A DNA stretch of 64,000 nucleotides from Obelidium mucronatum (GCA_025765595.1 JAIVFH010000084.1:88576-152575); one strand, 5' to 3'. Counted from the first letter of the stretch, positions 1-11,900 are shown. Program-made: numbers and translations. The notes: a model not told the origin generated them from the sequence alone.

Positions 1-26
1 TTCGTCTCATTTTTTTTGACAATTAG

Positions 27-1922
27 TGATGGAAGCCGTTATCGCAAAGCATCTCCAAGCCGTCAACAGTGTCCCTGGCGTTTCAATGTCAAGCATTCCC
101 ATCCAATCAGGCACTGTCTTGGTTTTCAGTGAATCAAGAGCCGTATCAAACAACATGCAGCGATGGAGGGTAAATATAAAATGTTAAAAATTTGGTGTTG
201 TCTGGGCTGACTCTCCCCTTGACTTTTCTCGTATCACACTCTTATTTTTTGTTGACTCTTATTTTATGTGACAGGACTCAAAACGATGGTCGCCTTCACG
301 ACCACAAGGTCCTTTTTTATTGTACAGGTATGTTGCTGTTGTGGTGGTGAGTAATGTAGAAACGTGTCTAATTTTTTTTTTACACAGAGAAGTAGAACCA
401 AAACTTTTGGCCTCCGAAAGCACAAACTTGGAATTGGAAACAAGTACACGGTTTGTGAATCTGTCGCTTCGAGGAAATAGGCGGTTTGTCTTGAATGGAT
501 TGGCAAAGAGAACGATCGGATTGACTGGAAGTGATGGAAACAAGTACAGGTGAATATCAGACTCTTCACTTAAAAAATACGCCAAAAAAGAGCTAAAACT
601 CGGTTTTATCTTTACTTAGAATTATAAATTATTTCTACCCGAATGATGTGGAGTCTATTTATGAGCGCGAAAACAACAACAGCAATAGTAGCAGCAGCGC
701 ATCAAAACCGCTAATTACTGGATTATGTCGACCTGGAGAAGTCAAAGAGTTTGAGCAGTATTATGCCACTGTCGAGGCACTCTTCAAAGACCTAGGCGGT
801 CCTCCCTTGCGACGATATGGACCCAACGGAGTGAAACCAGCAGCAACTCAGCAAGGGCCACAAAAGAAAAAAGCCGGAAAAAAGAGGAGAAGGGACAAAT
901 CGTCGAGTTTGAGCGACTATTCATCAGAACTTGAGGTTGAAGAGGATGAGACGCCAAAAAAGAAAAGCGCCAAGTCTCCCAAAAAGACTTCGAGTCCAAA
1001 CAGACTGGCTGTTTCCACATCGCCTTTTGGAAGCGAGGGATCAGTTTCGATGCAGCAGCAGATCCAGCAGCAATGGAGTCCGATTTCTTTGGGTTTCAAG
1101 AATGGTTTGCCGAGCATGTTGGATTCGCCCATCCAGTTTCCACAGCTTCAAAATCAATCGCAGAATAATATCTCATTAAAAAGTCCTGCTAGTTATAGTG
1201 TCCAAGTTCAGCCTTCTCCAGAACGTAACGAGTTTGAACATCAACAACGCGTCTTGTTTCGTCAGCAACAAGTGCAGTTGCAATATCAATCAAAACCGCA
1301 AGCTTCAATGAGGCAAGAAGAAAATATATTTATTCGCCAGACCCAGCAAACGTCTGTTCAAGAGCTTTGGAGAAGTGAATCACGACGGTTACTTCAGCAA
1401 CAACAGCAGCAGCAAAAACAACCCGTCTACTTTCGCCAAAACCAACAACAGCAGCAAAATCGGCAATATATAGCAGATCCCATCTTTTACCGGGAGCCAG
1501 CACCGCAATTACAAATCAATAAGCCGCCGCCTCCTCTGTCCATACAACCGAACCCTTTGACGCAACCTATTCCTCAAAAAACAGTTATTTCAAACAACGA
1601 AGTATTCAATGCGCACTACAACATGGCTCTGTCTGGCCCATCTACGACATCCAATATCCAACAATCTGGAACGAGCGGTGTAAGCACTTCAAGGGAAGTC
1701 ACGCAACTGATTCACCAAGAACAGCAATTCATGACGCGGGAAAACAAATACCACCCGATATTCCAGATTGAACAGGTGCTCCAGCAAAGACTGGCTTCGC
1801 CGCCTCCGTGTCCTTGTGGTGGTTTGGGTGTGCGAAGACCGCATGATTTCTTTAAGAATGACAGGGATTGGACAGAGAAACCAGTGTGGTTGGCAGCCTT
1901 TGCGTGCTGTTGCTGTTGTTGA
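27..1922 (+). CDS. WOPR-domain regulator W1 (5' end outside window)
   Basis: Putative sequence-specific DNA-binding regulator of the Wor1/Pac2/Gti1 family, expected to act in the nucleus. Visible exons are 27-169, 275-327, 388-549 and 620-1922, with GT-AG introns that keep frame. The first visible exon starts inside the first WOPR half (MEAVIAKHLQAV, then QSGTVLVF, MQRWR). The next encodes WSPSRPQGPFLLYR, the third NGLAKRTIGLTGSDGNKYR, and the last INYFYPNDV followed by a long Gln/Ser-rich tail with several poly-Q runs. The tail ends in the array's shared module, CPCGGLGVRRPHDFF then W..PVWL. After that the frame runs into Ala-Phe-Ala and five Cys before the stop. A neighbouring frame would read PLRAV at this point, so a one-base shift near 1890-1900 is possible. 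The left boundary of the gene is not seen. Confidence 0.85.
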
Positions 1923-2132
1923 AGCGGCTGACAATCACGGTCATGGAGGATGGATGGGTTTACTGGTAGACTAGAATATAGATAATATATATAAAGATAC
2001 ACCTTACGATGGCTTTTGATTTATTGTTTCACAATTGAGGGTTATCGGGAAGTGTCGGAACTCTTTTCTTTTCGTTGGGGAAAAAAGACATTTTTTTTGG
2101 AGTGCACCACCATCACCAACACCATTGGCTGA

Positions 2133-3609
2133 ATGATCTTCGACAGCATTTCGATTCCATCCGAAGTCCCAACGGCTTCAGTCATTCCTCATCAACTGCA
2201 GCAACAGCTCCAGCAAGTGCAGCTCCAACAGCAGCAGCAGCAGCAGAGACCCCAGTCCCGAAGATTCACTGAAACTTGGAAGGGCTTCATCAAAGACCCC
2301 ACCGATGCTTCGCTGATTATCGAGGCGTGCATTGCAAACATGCTGCAGCCACTCAACATCATCCCAATGTCTCTCTCGGATTTGCAGATTCGGTCAGGGA
2401 CTGTGTTGGTGTTTGCTGAAAACAGCTCTATGGGACAGATGGTTCGATGGCGGGATGGATGCAGATGGAGTGCGAGTAGGTTGCAGGGTCCATTCCTGTT
2501 GTATCGGTATGTTGGGTTTATCTAAAAATCTTTTGAGTTTGAGAACCCTAACATTACTTATCTTTTCTTCGTTATGTCGTTTAGTGAAGTTGAAGCGTCG
2601 AATTCAAATGCTAGTTCTGCTTCTGCCGAACCTGAGCGTGATGTGCGGTTCGTGAATACTGTTGTGAGGGGAAAGACAAAGTTTGTCACGAATGGAATGG
2701 CGAAGCGGACGCTGACGTTAACTGGTTCTGATGGAAACAGATACAGGTTTGTTTAACTGTTTTTAGTTGCTCCTTTTTCGGCTTGTTTTTGGTGTCAAAC
2801 TAACTCTTTCTCCCACGATAACAGAGTCATCAGTTACTTCTATCCATCCGATGTTGGTCACTTGTACGGAGATGCAGTTCCTGCCGATAAAACTCCGAAT
2901 TTGGCGACACCTTCGCAGCTGCCTGAATTTGCTCGATTCACGAATAAGGTCATAGTGCCTGCATACACTATGCCGGATCTTTCCAACAATGCATTTGAAC
3001 CGATCTACATCTGGTTCAAACTTGGTCTCGCTGGTAGCAGCCGCAGCAGCCGCAGCAGCCGATAGTTCATCAGTATCTTCATCTTCATCGTCGTGCTGTC
3101 CTCGTCATCCACTTCATCGCGGCAAGTGATGGATTCGCCTCGAAATCAACGTGTACAGAGTCATGCAAGAGTGAATGACCAGCGACCATTGTATCACCAC
3201 CACCAGCAACAAAGGCCAACTCCATATCCTTCACCCCACCAACCATCGTACAACAACTACAACAATAGCAGCGATAGCAATAAGCAGACAGAAACTCGTA
3301 TTGTTCGCGAAGAAGAGAAAAACGCAGATGCATTCCACCATCCCTATTTTCCAAATCCAACAACGGAATCCACAGTCGGCTTCATCAGCGAACCTCTCTG
3401 AAAGCCACGAATCTTGCTCACGGACCAAAAACTTGAGTGCAACTGCATCGTCATCCTCTTTAGCATCTTCATCCTCCTCTTCTTGTAGCTGTGGTGGGCT
3501 GGGAATCAGGAAAGCGGCAGACTACTTTCGAAGTGACCCGTTTTGGACAGAGTTTCCAGTGACTCTTGCACCTATTAAAGAAAAGAAGATGAATGGAGCG
3601 GAGTTATGA
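2133..3609 (+). pseudogene. WOPR-domain gene W2, frame-broken in its C-terminal half
   Basis: Exons 2133-2506, 2585-2746 and 2825 onward give a well-conserved WOPR domain: GFIKDPTDASLIIEAC, IRSGTVLVFAENS, VRWRDGCRWSASR, GPFLLYR, then NGMAKRTLTLTGSDGNRYR and VISYFYPSDV. ATG 2133 precedes a Gln-rich leader. The frame used by the last exon stops at 3063-3065. Natural-looking Ser/Ala-rich coding continues in a second frame (about 2990-3100), a third (3093-3390) and finally the frame holding CSCGGLGIRKAADYF and W..FPVTLAPI (about 3484-3580). At least three one-base shifts are needed to join these. No intron with usable signals restores the frame. Either the copy is recently decayed or the assembly has indels here. 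Confidence 0.75.
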
Positions 3610-3874
3610 TATGAGCCATTTTTGGAGGGTGCTTCAAGTATGCTTGTTAGAAGTCGGTGTTATCTTGGTTTTTCCTTTTTTTTTCTGATGTAAAGTGGGG
3701 GGATTCGAATTCGAATATAAACATTGATTGTACTAGTGCTATATTTATTGCCTGTTGCAACACGTGGAACGGAACTCCACAAAGTCAGCTTCCGTTCCGA
3801 TGTCGGAAAGATGATTGACAAAAAATCACAAAAAATTTCTGTTGTGGAAGAGGTCAATCTCCTCCCTTTTGTCA

Positions 3875-5393
3875 ATGTTCCAAGAAATGGCATCCAGCTC
3901 CGCTATTGGCACCATCGGAAGGGCGATGGATCCCCTAGAGCAACTTTTGATGGCTGCAAAGCTGCAAGAACAGCAACAACTGCCTACAGTGTGGTATCCA
4001 AAAGCCTCCTCAACTGGATCTCCAATCAACGAAGAACATCGTGCCCTGCTCATCAACAGCAGAAACAACACTATAGGACAAACGAATCAATCAATATCCG
4101 CACCTCCTGAATCCCACCTCCTACTCATCACATCCAAGGCTCCTGTCACCATATCTCAAATAGCAGCAAGCGGAAGCCTCTTCAACTCCCGACAAGAAGA
4201 AACCTTCCATGGATTCATCAAAGACCCCATTGATGCTGCCATTCTTGCTGAAGCTGTCATTGCTAATCTGCTGAAACCATTCCGTGTAACGGAAACAGTA
4301 TCGCACTTGCTGATTGGTCATGGTACTGTCGTGGTGCTCGAGCCGGAAGCCATTCAATCAAGTGAACTGGTGTTTTGTAAGGTGGGGAAAAGCTTGGCTA
4401 GTGCTTGTGTCCAGAAACATGGAAACGGAGTGATATGGGACTGTATGAAAAACAGACACAAGTCATGTGACTGACGCCTCTTGCGTTTATTTTGATATCT
4501 CATTCTTCGTTCTAATTGCTGTTCAATCTGTATATATAGGAAGGGGGAAGGTGGTCTTTTGCTTTCAAGCAAGGGCTTATTCTCAATCTATCGCGAAGTG
4601 GAACCAACTGTAAATAACAACTATGACTCGAGCCAGTCACGGCATCATCCACAAACGAAACAACTGCAACCTAAACTTGTGCCGAATGGTCTCTGTAAAA
4701 AAGTCATCACAGTGATTGGAAGTGACACTCGGTCCTATTGTATAGTCTCGTACTTTCGAGCAAAAGACGTTGCTCACCATTACGGTGATTCTCCAATACT
4801 AAAAAGGAATTCGGTTCTGGACTCATCCTGCAATACTATCTCTTCCGTCCCGGGTCTCGCAATTACAGCATTTGGTCGCTCGTGTTCACCAAAACTATTC
4901 CAATAGTGGATGGGTTGTCGAGTTGCCGAAACCTGACTTTAAACCGCAGGTGATGCAGGACGTCCATCCGACTTGTTTGTTTGTGGATTCGTCAAGGACT
5001 TCTGTGTGGGGAAAACAGGAAGTGGAGGATGTGGATCAGGATGGCGATGAAGTGATGAGATTTCCCAATCCAGAATTGGCAATCCAGCAGCAATATCATC
5101 GACTATTTCAATCGTCTTCAAAAGATGGAATGGAGCAAAGGCTTCGTTGTTCCTGTCGTCGGGTTGTTCGTAGAGATGAATGGGATTCGAAGCTTCCTAT
5201 TCTGCCGCCGCTCTGGAGTGGAAATCGGCTATTAAGTGGCGTCAGAGGAGTTAACAGAAACCATCATAAAATGTCATTGCATACGGCGCTGGATGATCAG
5301 GAATATCAGGGCCAGCGAAGGAGGAACTGTCCAGTTCACCATGGATCGAGCTCTTCGCCAGCGCCACATTGCGAATACCGATTCTTCAAATAG
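3875..5393 (+). pseudogene. WOPR-domain gene W3, decayed copy
   Basis: Starts at ATG 3875 or 3887. The first exon (to about 4381) contains ETFHGFIKDPIDAAILAEA and a degraded HGTVVVLEPEA segment, and the usual RWR is replaced. After an intron the exon at 4540 begins EGGRWSFAFKQG, the equivalent of DGxxWSxSRxxG. The YREVEPT that should follow is one frame away, so there is a lesion near 4575-4590. WOPR second half continues as VPNGLCKKVITVIGSD..IVSYFRAKDVAHHY. Between about 4800 and 4830 the frame shifts again before LSLPSRVSQLQHLVARV. The tail keeps a remnant of the C-terminal module (CSCRRVVRRDEWDSKLPILPPL, near 5150-5214). Two independent shifts plus lost core residues argue for genuine decay. 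Confidence 0.75.
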
Positions 5394-5978
5394 ATTTGTG
5401 CATTTTATTTAGCATCTTTTTACGGTCACAGAATGAAAACCCGAAATTAGAAGTTAGACCTTGCTCTTCATGCTTTCAAAAAAAGAATGCGTGAGACACC
5501 ATTTCCAAGACTATGGTCAGTATTTGAGCAACATTTTAACTTTCGAACGGCGTAAGTAAACGTTACAACCACGTTATTCACCGACACCTTATTGAGGATT
5601 TGCGCCGAGTAAGTGATTTCTTGCGGTAAAAAGGATTCCTTTTGCAATGTGGTATTTAAAATTCAATTGGATTTCAATTTGGAGATAAAGGACTGAATTT
5701 CACACCTGCACAAAAGAGGCTGCACATCAACGCATTGAAGACCTTGGCTAACAGAATATATTCATGGTAAATGAATTAGACCTAAACAGCAAACTGCCGC
5801 TATGTGTATCATCGCAAGCAGAGGTTTGATTAAAACTGTCAAATGAAGCTGAAAAATTCAATTGGGAGATGGAAGGTGCGTGAAAAATTCCATTCCGCAT
5901 GACCGACACATCAATTCAGTCCCTCATCTCTCTTTGCCATGAAAAAAGAAAGCTTAAAGAAAAAAAGCCGTTCTTATA
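5394..5978. other. Intergenic, W3-W4
   Basis: AT-rich sequence with stops in all frames. The repeated wording TTCAATTGG occurs near 5663 and 5857. No gene or RNA recognised. Confidence 0.6.
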
Positions 5979-7547
5979 ATGATTGCCCATCGAAACACTC
6001 CACCGCACGACTCCTCCGCAGCAGCTAGAGCCTCAGAGGGTGCATCTCCAAGTCTTCGGGAAGGTTCAGTGTTTAGTTCCGGTTCTGGTGGCCCAGAGCT
6101 TGCAGACTCTACTTTAGTGCATGAGCCAAACTCAACTTTGATTGAGACCTTCTATGGTAAGGAGAGCTTTGCTTCTTCAATCCCAAGAGTACGTTTTTTT
6201 CGCTAACCAGCGGGATTCTAATTTCCAAAAGGGTTCGTGCAAGACAAGTGTGACGCCTACATTCTCGTTGAGGCATGCGTCCAAGGACTCTTGGATCCAA
6301 TCATTAACTTGCCTTTGATTGTCTCTGGGTTGTCCATTCGGTCCGGCAGTGTAATCATCTTCCCTGAGCGGAAGGATCAAGTCCAGCAGTCGAGATGGAG
6401 AGTAAGTATCTTAAATTCTGTCCCTTTTTCTTTTGATCCTCATGAATCGATTAAAGAGGTGGTGGTGGTGTTTTGGGAGGATGAGGTTTAAGGGTCGACT
6501 TGCTGCAGTGCTTAGATCAAGATCATTTGCGACACACAACTCACTCTCATTTTTTATTTTAGGACGGAGGACAATGGAGTGCTTCTCGTATCTCTGGCGC
6601 TTTCTTACTGTACAGGTGTGCGAACTCTCGCTTTGTTGTCATCAACCAACTCAATTTTTTCTCTTGGACGAGTCACTAATTTTTTTTTAATTTAAAACAG
6701 AGAGATCGAAAGCATTGGAAAAGGAATCAGTAAACACCAACGCCATGGACAAGAAGCAGGCTCCATGTTTGGCACGAAGTTGCGTCCAAACACCCGGTTT
6801 CCAAACGGTCTCACACTCAACAGACCTGATACCAACGAGAGAACCGATTCCGAAATGTTTTCAACAACTTCTCTCCGCCAAAACACTCGGTTAATTAACA
6901 ACGGAATGGCGAAACGGACAATCTCTCTGACTGGATCAGATGGAAACCGATACCGCGTCATTTCATACTTTTACCCATCAGATGTTGAGCATTTGTACAA
7001 GAAACAAGATCCGATTGGAGGCAGAACTCCAGAAACTTTGAACACGCCATCGCAAATGCCGGAATTTGAGCATCTGTTGCATCAGTTTTCAAAGTCGGGA
7101 AGCAGACGTCGCGTTCTTGCTCCCCAGAGACCTGTAGCTACTCAAGAAGCGTCGAGTTCGCAGATTCAGCAGAAATTGCACCTCCAGCAAAGCCAAGAAA
7201 CTGCGTTGGCATTAATGTCACTTTTCGGAACTCCATCACCAACGACTGCCCCGACCCCCGCACGAATGACAACGCCACCACCGTTTCAACAGCCACCAAT
7301 TGTTCAATCTCGATACCACTCAACACCGGTTATTCTCTCTTCAGGCGCCTTCACAAGAAATCAACAAACTCTGCCCATCTCTGCAGTGCTGCCACCACTT
7401 ACTCCACCGCAACTTCTACCGCGATCTCATTCGCAAAACTGTAGTTGCGGTTGTAGTAAACTGGAAATCAGGAAGCACTTCAGCTATTTGTCTCAGTTTC
7501 CAGAATGGGCGAGTCATCCTGTGATTCTTGCTCCATTAAGGCAATAG
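5979..7547 (+). CDS. WOPR-domain regulator W4, complete
   Basis: Exons 5979-6156, 6232-6401, 6563-6615 and 6701-7547 give 415 residues with all phases consistent. The three introns occupy the family's common sites: within the ETFYG glycine, after RWR, and within LYR. WOPR first half lies at about residues 55-135 (FVQDKCDAYILVEAC, IRSGSVIIF, DGGQWSASR, GAFLLYREIE). A linker of about 55 residues follows. The second half is at about 190-237 (NGMAKRTISLTGSDGNRYRV, ISYFYPSDVEHLY). The Pro/Gln/Thr-rich tail closes with CSCGCSKLEIRKHFSYL and W..HPVILAPLRQ. Likely nuclear transcription regulator; targets unknown. Confidence 0.9.
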
Positions 7548-8047
7548 ATGATTCAAAGTAGTTGGGGGTGTATCGTCAACTTTTTCTTCTATTTTAATTG
7601 TTATTAAAAGGCGAACGGCCGGCTCCTTCCCTTTTTGCGCGCGTTTGTTTAGTACCCGGTCTTTATTGATAAATAGAAAGAAGTTAATACATAGTGAATA
7701 TTGATTTTCATTGATTCAAATTTAACTTTTGTTTTCTTATCACATGACTTTAATGAAGTGTCTGCCAAATAAGGGGAAACATTGCTCGGATATACTCAAC
7801 ATCCTCGGAAAAGGAGCAAACGGATGAAGATATTACTGAGACACTAGTCTTCTTAGGATCGTTTGAAGCCTTGTCTCGAAACTGCTTGATGGATTCGGCG
7901 TGTTGAGGGATAGGATTTCCAGAATTTTCTTCTTTCAATCAAACGTGATTAGTCACATGCCATGCTTTTTTGCGTGCCACCCTCAAACTCCTTCGTTTAC
8001 AGAGAAAAATCGAGGAAAATCTCTGTTGTTTTGCCCCGTTTTCCAAA
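7548..8047. other. Intergenic, W4-W5
   Basis: AT-rich; short frames only and nothing conserved with other intergenic regions by eye. Confidence 0.6.
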
Positions 8048-9240
8048 ATGCATGTTGTACCAGCCCATCATCTAAATTTCCGGGCTCCTTTGGCGGTGAT
8101 ACAGTCTCCACCAGAGAGCATGCCAAACAGCCCCGTCAACCCTGAACCTCCAACGCCAACACCGACGACTATCAGAGCTGCTGAACCCCCTGCCATCTTC
8201 TCAATTCCCTCATCCCATCACGCTCCATCTGCTGTACTCCCATGCCAACAATCGAACTCCGGTGGTCTTTCATGGTCATGTCTTGACAGAATTAGACGCA
8301 GCTTTGCTGGTTGAGGCTTGCGTCCACTGGGGATATGGCCGCGCTCAACAGTGGAAACACAATGCACAGCATCACAAGCATGAGGATCAAGAGCGGCATG
8401 TGTGTCGTGTTTCAAGAACGGGTCGAGGAGGGGATGCTTCGTACGCTTTCGAGATCAATTGAATTGGAGTTCAAGCCGAATCCAAGGGCCGTTCTTGTTG
8501 TATAGGTAAAAAAAAAAACGATAAGATGTCTATCTTCATATATATTTTTTACATTCTTAACGGTTTCAATGGTTTCGTTTGATAGGGAGGTTGAGCGCGG
8601 CAGAGATACAAGTGGTATTCCCAACCCGGAACCACATGGAGGTCGTTTTGGAAACACTCTGATCCGAGGAGATTACCATCACGTCCACCATGGTCTTGCC
8701 AAGCGCACAATATCCGTTGTAGGCTCAAATAGGTGCAAGTACCGTGTCATATCATACTTTTATCCACGCGATGTGGCTTACTTGTATGGCGAAGCCCCAG
8801 CATCAGGTCCAATGGCTTCGGCGAAACTCATGTTAAAAGCTGTCTCTGAATTGCCAGCAGTTTGAAAAGTTTCTTGGGTCGGCTGGAAAGTTGGTTGCAA
8901 TCGCCAAAGGAAGTCGTTGCTTGCCATCCTCCAATCGCCCAGCTGCCCCACCATCGCCCCCTAAAAGTACAAGTTCCGTTGCCACATCTAGTTTCAATGC
9001 TAGCTCTTTAGCGCTTCCATATAGCGCTCAAGAAAAACAAGCGCGTCTTCATGATAGTCCAGCAACGCGTTTTTGATGGCCCGTTTTCTCCAACGTTCCA
9101 TCCGTATGGTATGACCAGTCAGACACATTGCCGCATCTCAAAGAGAAAAAAAGTGTGGCTGCTTGGAATCGCGGAACCATCGTGATACAATCCATTGGAG
9201 AAAGCGAGAATGGGAGAGAGTGGTTCCTGAATTACCAGTT
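8048..9240 (+). pseudogene. WOPR-domain gene W5, heavily frameshifted sister of W6
   Basis: Recognisable WOPR pieces occur in order but in shifting frames. FHGHVLTELDAALLVEAC is at 8264-8305. GDMAALNSG..RIKSGMCVVFQE is one frame over (8325-8430). WSSSRIQGPFLLY is in a further frame (8465-8507). Then an intron and a clean exon from about 8585 give REVE..NTLIRGDYHHVHHGLAKRTISVVGS and VISYFYPRDV. A single extra base near 8855 (LPaVQ instead of LPQFEKFL) breaks that exon, and a final shift precedes a degraded WFLN.PVL C-terminus near 9220. The FHGH..TELDA and CVVFQE wording is shared only with W6, the next gene, so the two are a tandem duplicate pair of which this one died. Confidence 0.8.
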
Positions 9241-9301
9241 TTACGCCGCTTTTGAAATATTTGTGCGTTTTCCCCTTCCTAGTTGTAATACCTTTATCAT
9301 G

Positions 9302-9321
9302 TGTAGAAATATGTAGAAATA
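9302..9321. repeat. 10-bp tandem duplication in the W5-W6 spacer
   Basis: TGTAGAAATA occurs twice in direct succession. The rest of 9241-9843 holds no recognisable gene. Confidence 0.8.
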
Positions 9322-9843
9322 TATTTGAAGCGAGAATGCGCTACATTTTTACATGTATTAAAGTTCTCATATCTTGTTCCGTCTCTGTTGATTATTGGGG
9401 CTTGAGAGAAGATCAATTGCTGACTTGTCATCACATAGATTGTGATCAAGTCTAAAATATTAAGAGATAGGAATATTCTTTGTTCTGTGAAGTTGGTTTT
9501 GTCAGGTCAGTTTAGCGATCTAGGCCTTTACAACGAAACAATGCAAAAACTACTTCAGGCACCCATCAATCTACGACTCACTGATTTCTGAGGCACTTCA
9601 TTGCACCGCAACTGAAGGAATCTGACTCGGGGAGACAAGCCTTGAATAACAGAAAGGTTGACCGAAAATCCCCCTTTTTTTACATCGCCTATATAATTAC
9701 AACCCAAATCGCCCAATTTAACAAAACCGTCAGGTAAATAGCTAACCCTATCCATCATTTTGCTCATATACCTCTAGAGTGTATCGGGTAGAATCAGGCC
9801 ATCTCAACACAAGCTGTCACCCATTTTTTGTCTTGACGAATTA

Positions 9844-10932
9844 ATGAACTCTCCCGCCTTCCAATCTCACGGCTCTTCGAGCGCAGGTCGCCCTCCAGCC
9901 ACTTTCCACGGCCACATTAGAACCGAGCTTGACGCAAAAGTGTTGATCGAAGCGTGCATAGCCGGAGAAATGGCAGTCCTCAACACTTCAAAAGTACCGC
10001 CGCGAGTAACAATCACAAGTGGCACTTGCGTCGTGTTTCAAGAAGGAGTCTCTAATGGAATGCTTCAGCGATGGAGGGACGGTTTATTGTGGAGCTCAAG
10101 CAGGATTCAAGGCTCGTTTCTTTTATATCGGTACCCCACTTTCTTGTATTTTTTTGCCTCCCTAACACATATCCGACGTAGGGAAGTCAAGCCAGTAGAT
10201 GACATTAAAAGCCCGATTCCAAAACATGCAAAAGAGCCATCAAGCTCCCCCTTCTCAAACACAATCGTTCGAGGAAACTACAAACATGTTCCCAACGGCT
10301 TTGCGAAACGAACCATCACTCTCGAGGGATCCAACGGGAAAAAATACCGTGTTATCTGCTACTTTTATCCGAAACACGTGGCCCATTTGTATGAAGGATT
10401 AGCTCCATCTGATGGAAATGCAGATGTCTTGTTGACTTGTCCTTCCGAAACACCTCAGTTTGCAAAATTTCTCCCGCCACCCCCACATGTACCACTGGAG
10501 CCCCCGCAGCAACAGCAGCCGCAGCCGCAGCCGCAGGAGCAGGAGCCGCAGTCGAATCAGCAGTTTGGATTGCCATTTGGCGATAACGGCTTCGAAGATC
10601 AAGATTGGCAAGGGTCGAGTTCCTTGCAGACAGGCGGTTCTTATCCTTACCCCCCGATGAACTACACGCAGTCTGAATACCCCCCTCACCCTGTCTTTAA
10701 TCATCAGCAGCCATGGGAAAGTGCTAGCTACCATCGGCAGGATAGTCAAATGCAACAACAGCCGTACTATGAGCACCAAGCATACTACTATACTCCCTAT
10801 TACAGCGGCATGCGCATGGAATGCCCTTGCGGTGGGCTGGGCTCTAAAAAGCATACCGACGCTGGATGGGACGTTGGCTGGGAGAACTCGGGAGTTATCC
10901 TACCGCCAATTAAGAGGCAGACGCAGACTTAA
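9844..10932 (+). CDS. WOPR-domain regulator W6, complete
   Basis: Starts at ATG 9844. The proposed exons 9844-10130 and 10182-10932 give 345 residues. The 51-nt intron (GTACCC...CGTAG) sits at the usual LYR site and removes YPTFLYFFASL-type residues that no paralog has. Its length is a multiple of three without a stop, so retention would give a 362-residue isoform. WOPR first half is FHGHIRTELDAKVLIEACIAG, TITSGTCVVFQEG, LQRWRDGLLWSSSR, GSFLLYREVK. The second half is NTIVRGNYKHVPNGFAKRTITLEGSNGKKYRV split over the linker, then CYFYPKHVAHLY. A Pro/Gln tail ends in CPCGGLGSKKHTDAGWDV and W..SGVILPPI. Confidence 0.88.
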   Translation: MNSPAFQSHGSSSAGRPPATFHGHIRTELDAKVLIEACIAGEMAVLNTSKVPPRVTITSGTCVVFQEGVSNGMLQRWRDGLLWSSSRIQGSFLLYRYPTFLYFFASLTHIRRREVKPVDDIKSPIPKHAKEPSSSPFSNTIVRGNYKHVPNGFAKRTITLEGSNGKKYRVICYFYPKHVAHLYEGLAPSDGNADVLLTCPSETPQFAKFLPPPPHVPLEPPQQQQPQPQPQEQEPQSNQQFGLPFGDNGFEDQDWQGSSSLQTGGSYPYPPMNYTQSEYPPHPVFNHQQPWESASYHRQDSQMQQQPYYEHQAYYYTPYYSGMRMECPCGGLGSKKHTDAGWDVGWENSGVILPPIKRQTQT

Positions 10933-11194
10933 ACGTAACACAGCCCACATTTATTTCTGGATATTTATTTGATTCAAAGTCTCGAATGATAGTGTATTTC
11001 AATAAAAAGGTTTGAAGATGTTTTTACGCACAAACTATCGGTCAAGGCAGATAGCAGCGTTCTATTTATCTTCGGCAGGGAAAAAAAGCTCGAGATATTG
11101 TGCCTATCAGCCAAAACTTGACTTTCCAGGCTGAAATTCAGCAGCTGATAACTGCTTTCTTTTTCTTCAAATCCTCCCAAGATTTCCAGCCCGC

Positions 11195-11511
11195 AATGCA
11201 CTCTTCTTTGATCCAACGAGGAGATTCGACGGCGGCCTCGAAGTTGGAATCAGAAGCAGCTGGTACAATGGCCAGTGTCGCAACAGAAAGAGCGCTGACC
11301 CCAGACTCACTTTCGACACTACAGATGTCTGAAAGCGCCCCATCGACAACTGATGATAATACCACATCACCGAACAGGTGCGTTTACCATTTCTGTTTCT
11401 TTGTAACTGACGTCGGTGAAACATAATATAGAATCGACCATTCAGGAATCCTTTCTGGAAGCAGCGAACAAGTACAGATAGATCCACTTCCTCCTCTCTT
11501 CTTAAACACTT
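11195..11511 (+). CDS. Uncharacterised two-exon ORF
   Basis: ATG 11195 opens a Ser/Thr/Ala-rich reading frame (MHSSLIQRGDSTAASKLESE) to about 11377. A GTGCGT donor and an ATATAG acceptor at about 11432 join it in frame to IDHSGILSGSSEQVQIDPLPPL and a stop near 11511. Composition looks coding, but there is no recognisable domain. Similar coding-looking fragments in broken frames continue to the transposon border at 11908, so this may be the head of a dead gene rather than a small intact one. Confidence 0.3.
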
Positions 11512-11900
11512 TCTAAATGTCATCAGCAGATTTCGATAAGAATGGCCAAAGGAAAGCGTGGCGGGCTCAGCTTTAGTGAAGATAAAGGGGAGGAGGTTAT
11601 TCATTAAACCAGCCAAGAAGTCACGAGCGTCTTTAAAGAACCTTCTCGTGAACAACGATGGCTGGCAAACCCAAATCCACATCACGGCCATGATTTGTAT
11701 GGGCAATCTTCGGAGGGCAGTTAAAAAAATGTGCAGGGCAAAAAACCAGAATATGAACTTGACGTCATGCAAACTGTCAGCAGAAGTCTGGACAGCCCTA
11801 CTGAGCACTAACGCCTTGGCTGAGATCATCTTGCGAACACCGATTGATTCAAAACTACATATTGTTCTTGTGAGAAAACAAATTTTACAACAGTAGAATA

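Noticed and set aside
3033..3066. 34-nt GT...AG stretch that would remove the W2 stop codon
   Set aside because: Too short for a spliceosomal intron here, made of an AGC-CGC repeat, and it would not repair the later shifts.
10399..10854. 151-codon minus-strand frame opposite W6
   Set aside because: Leu/Arg-rich antisense of the CAG/CCG-repeat tail of W6; no independent signal.
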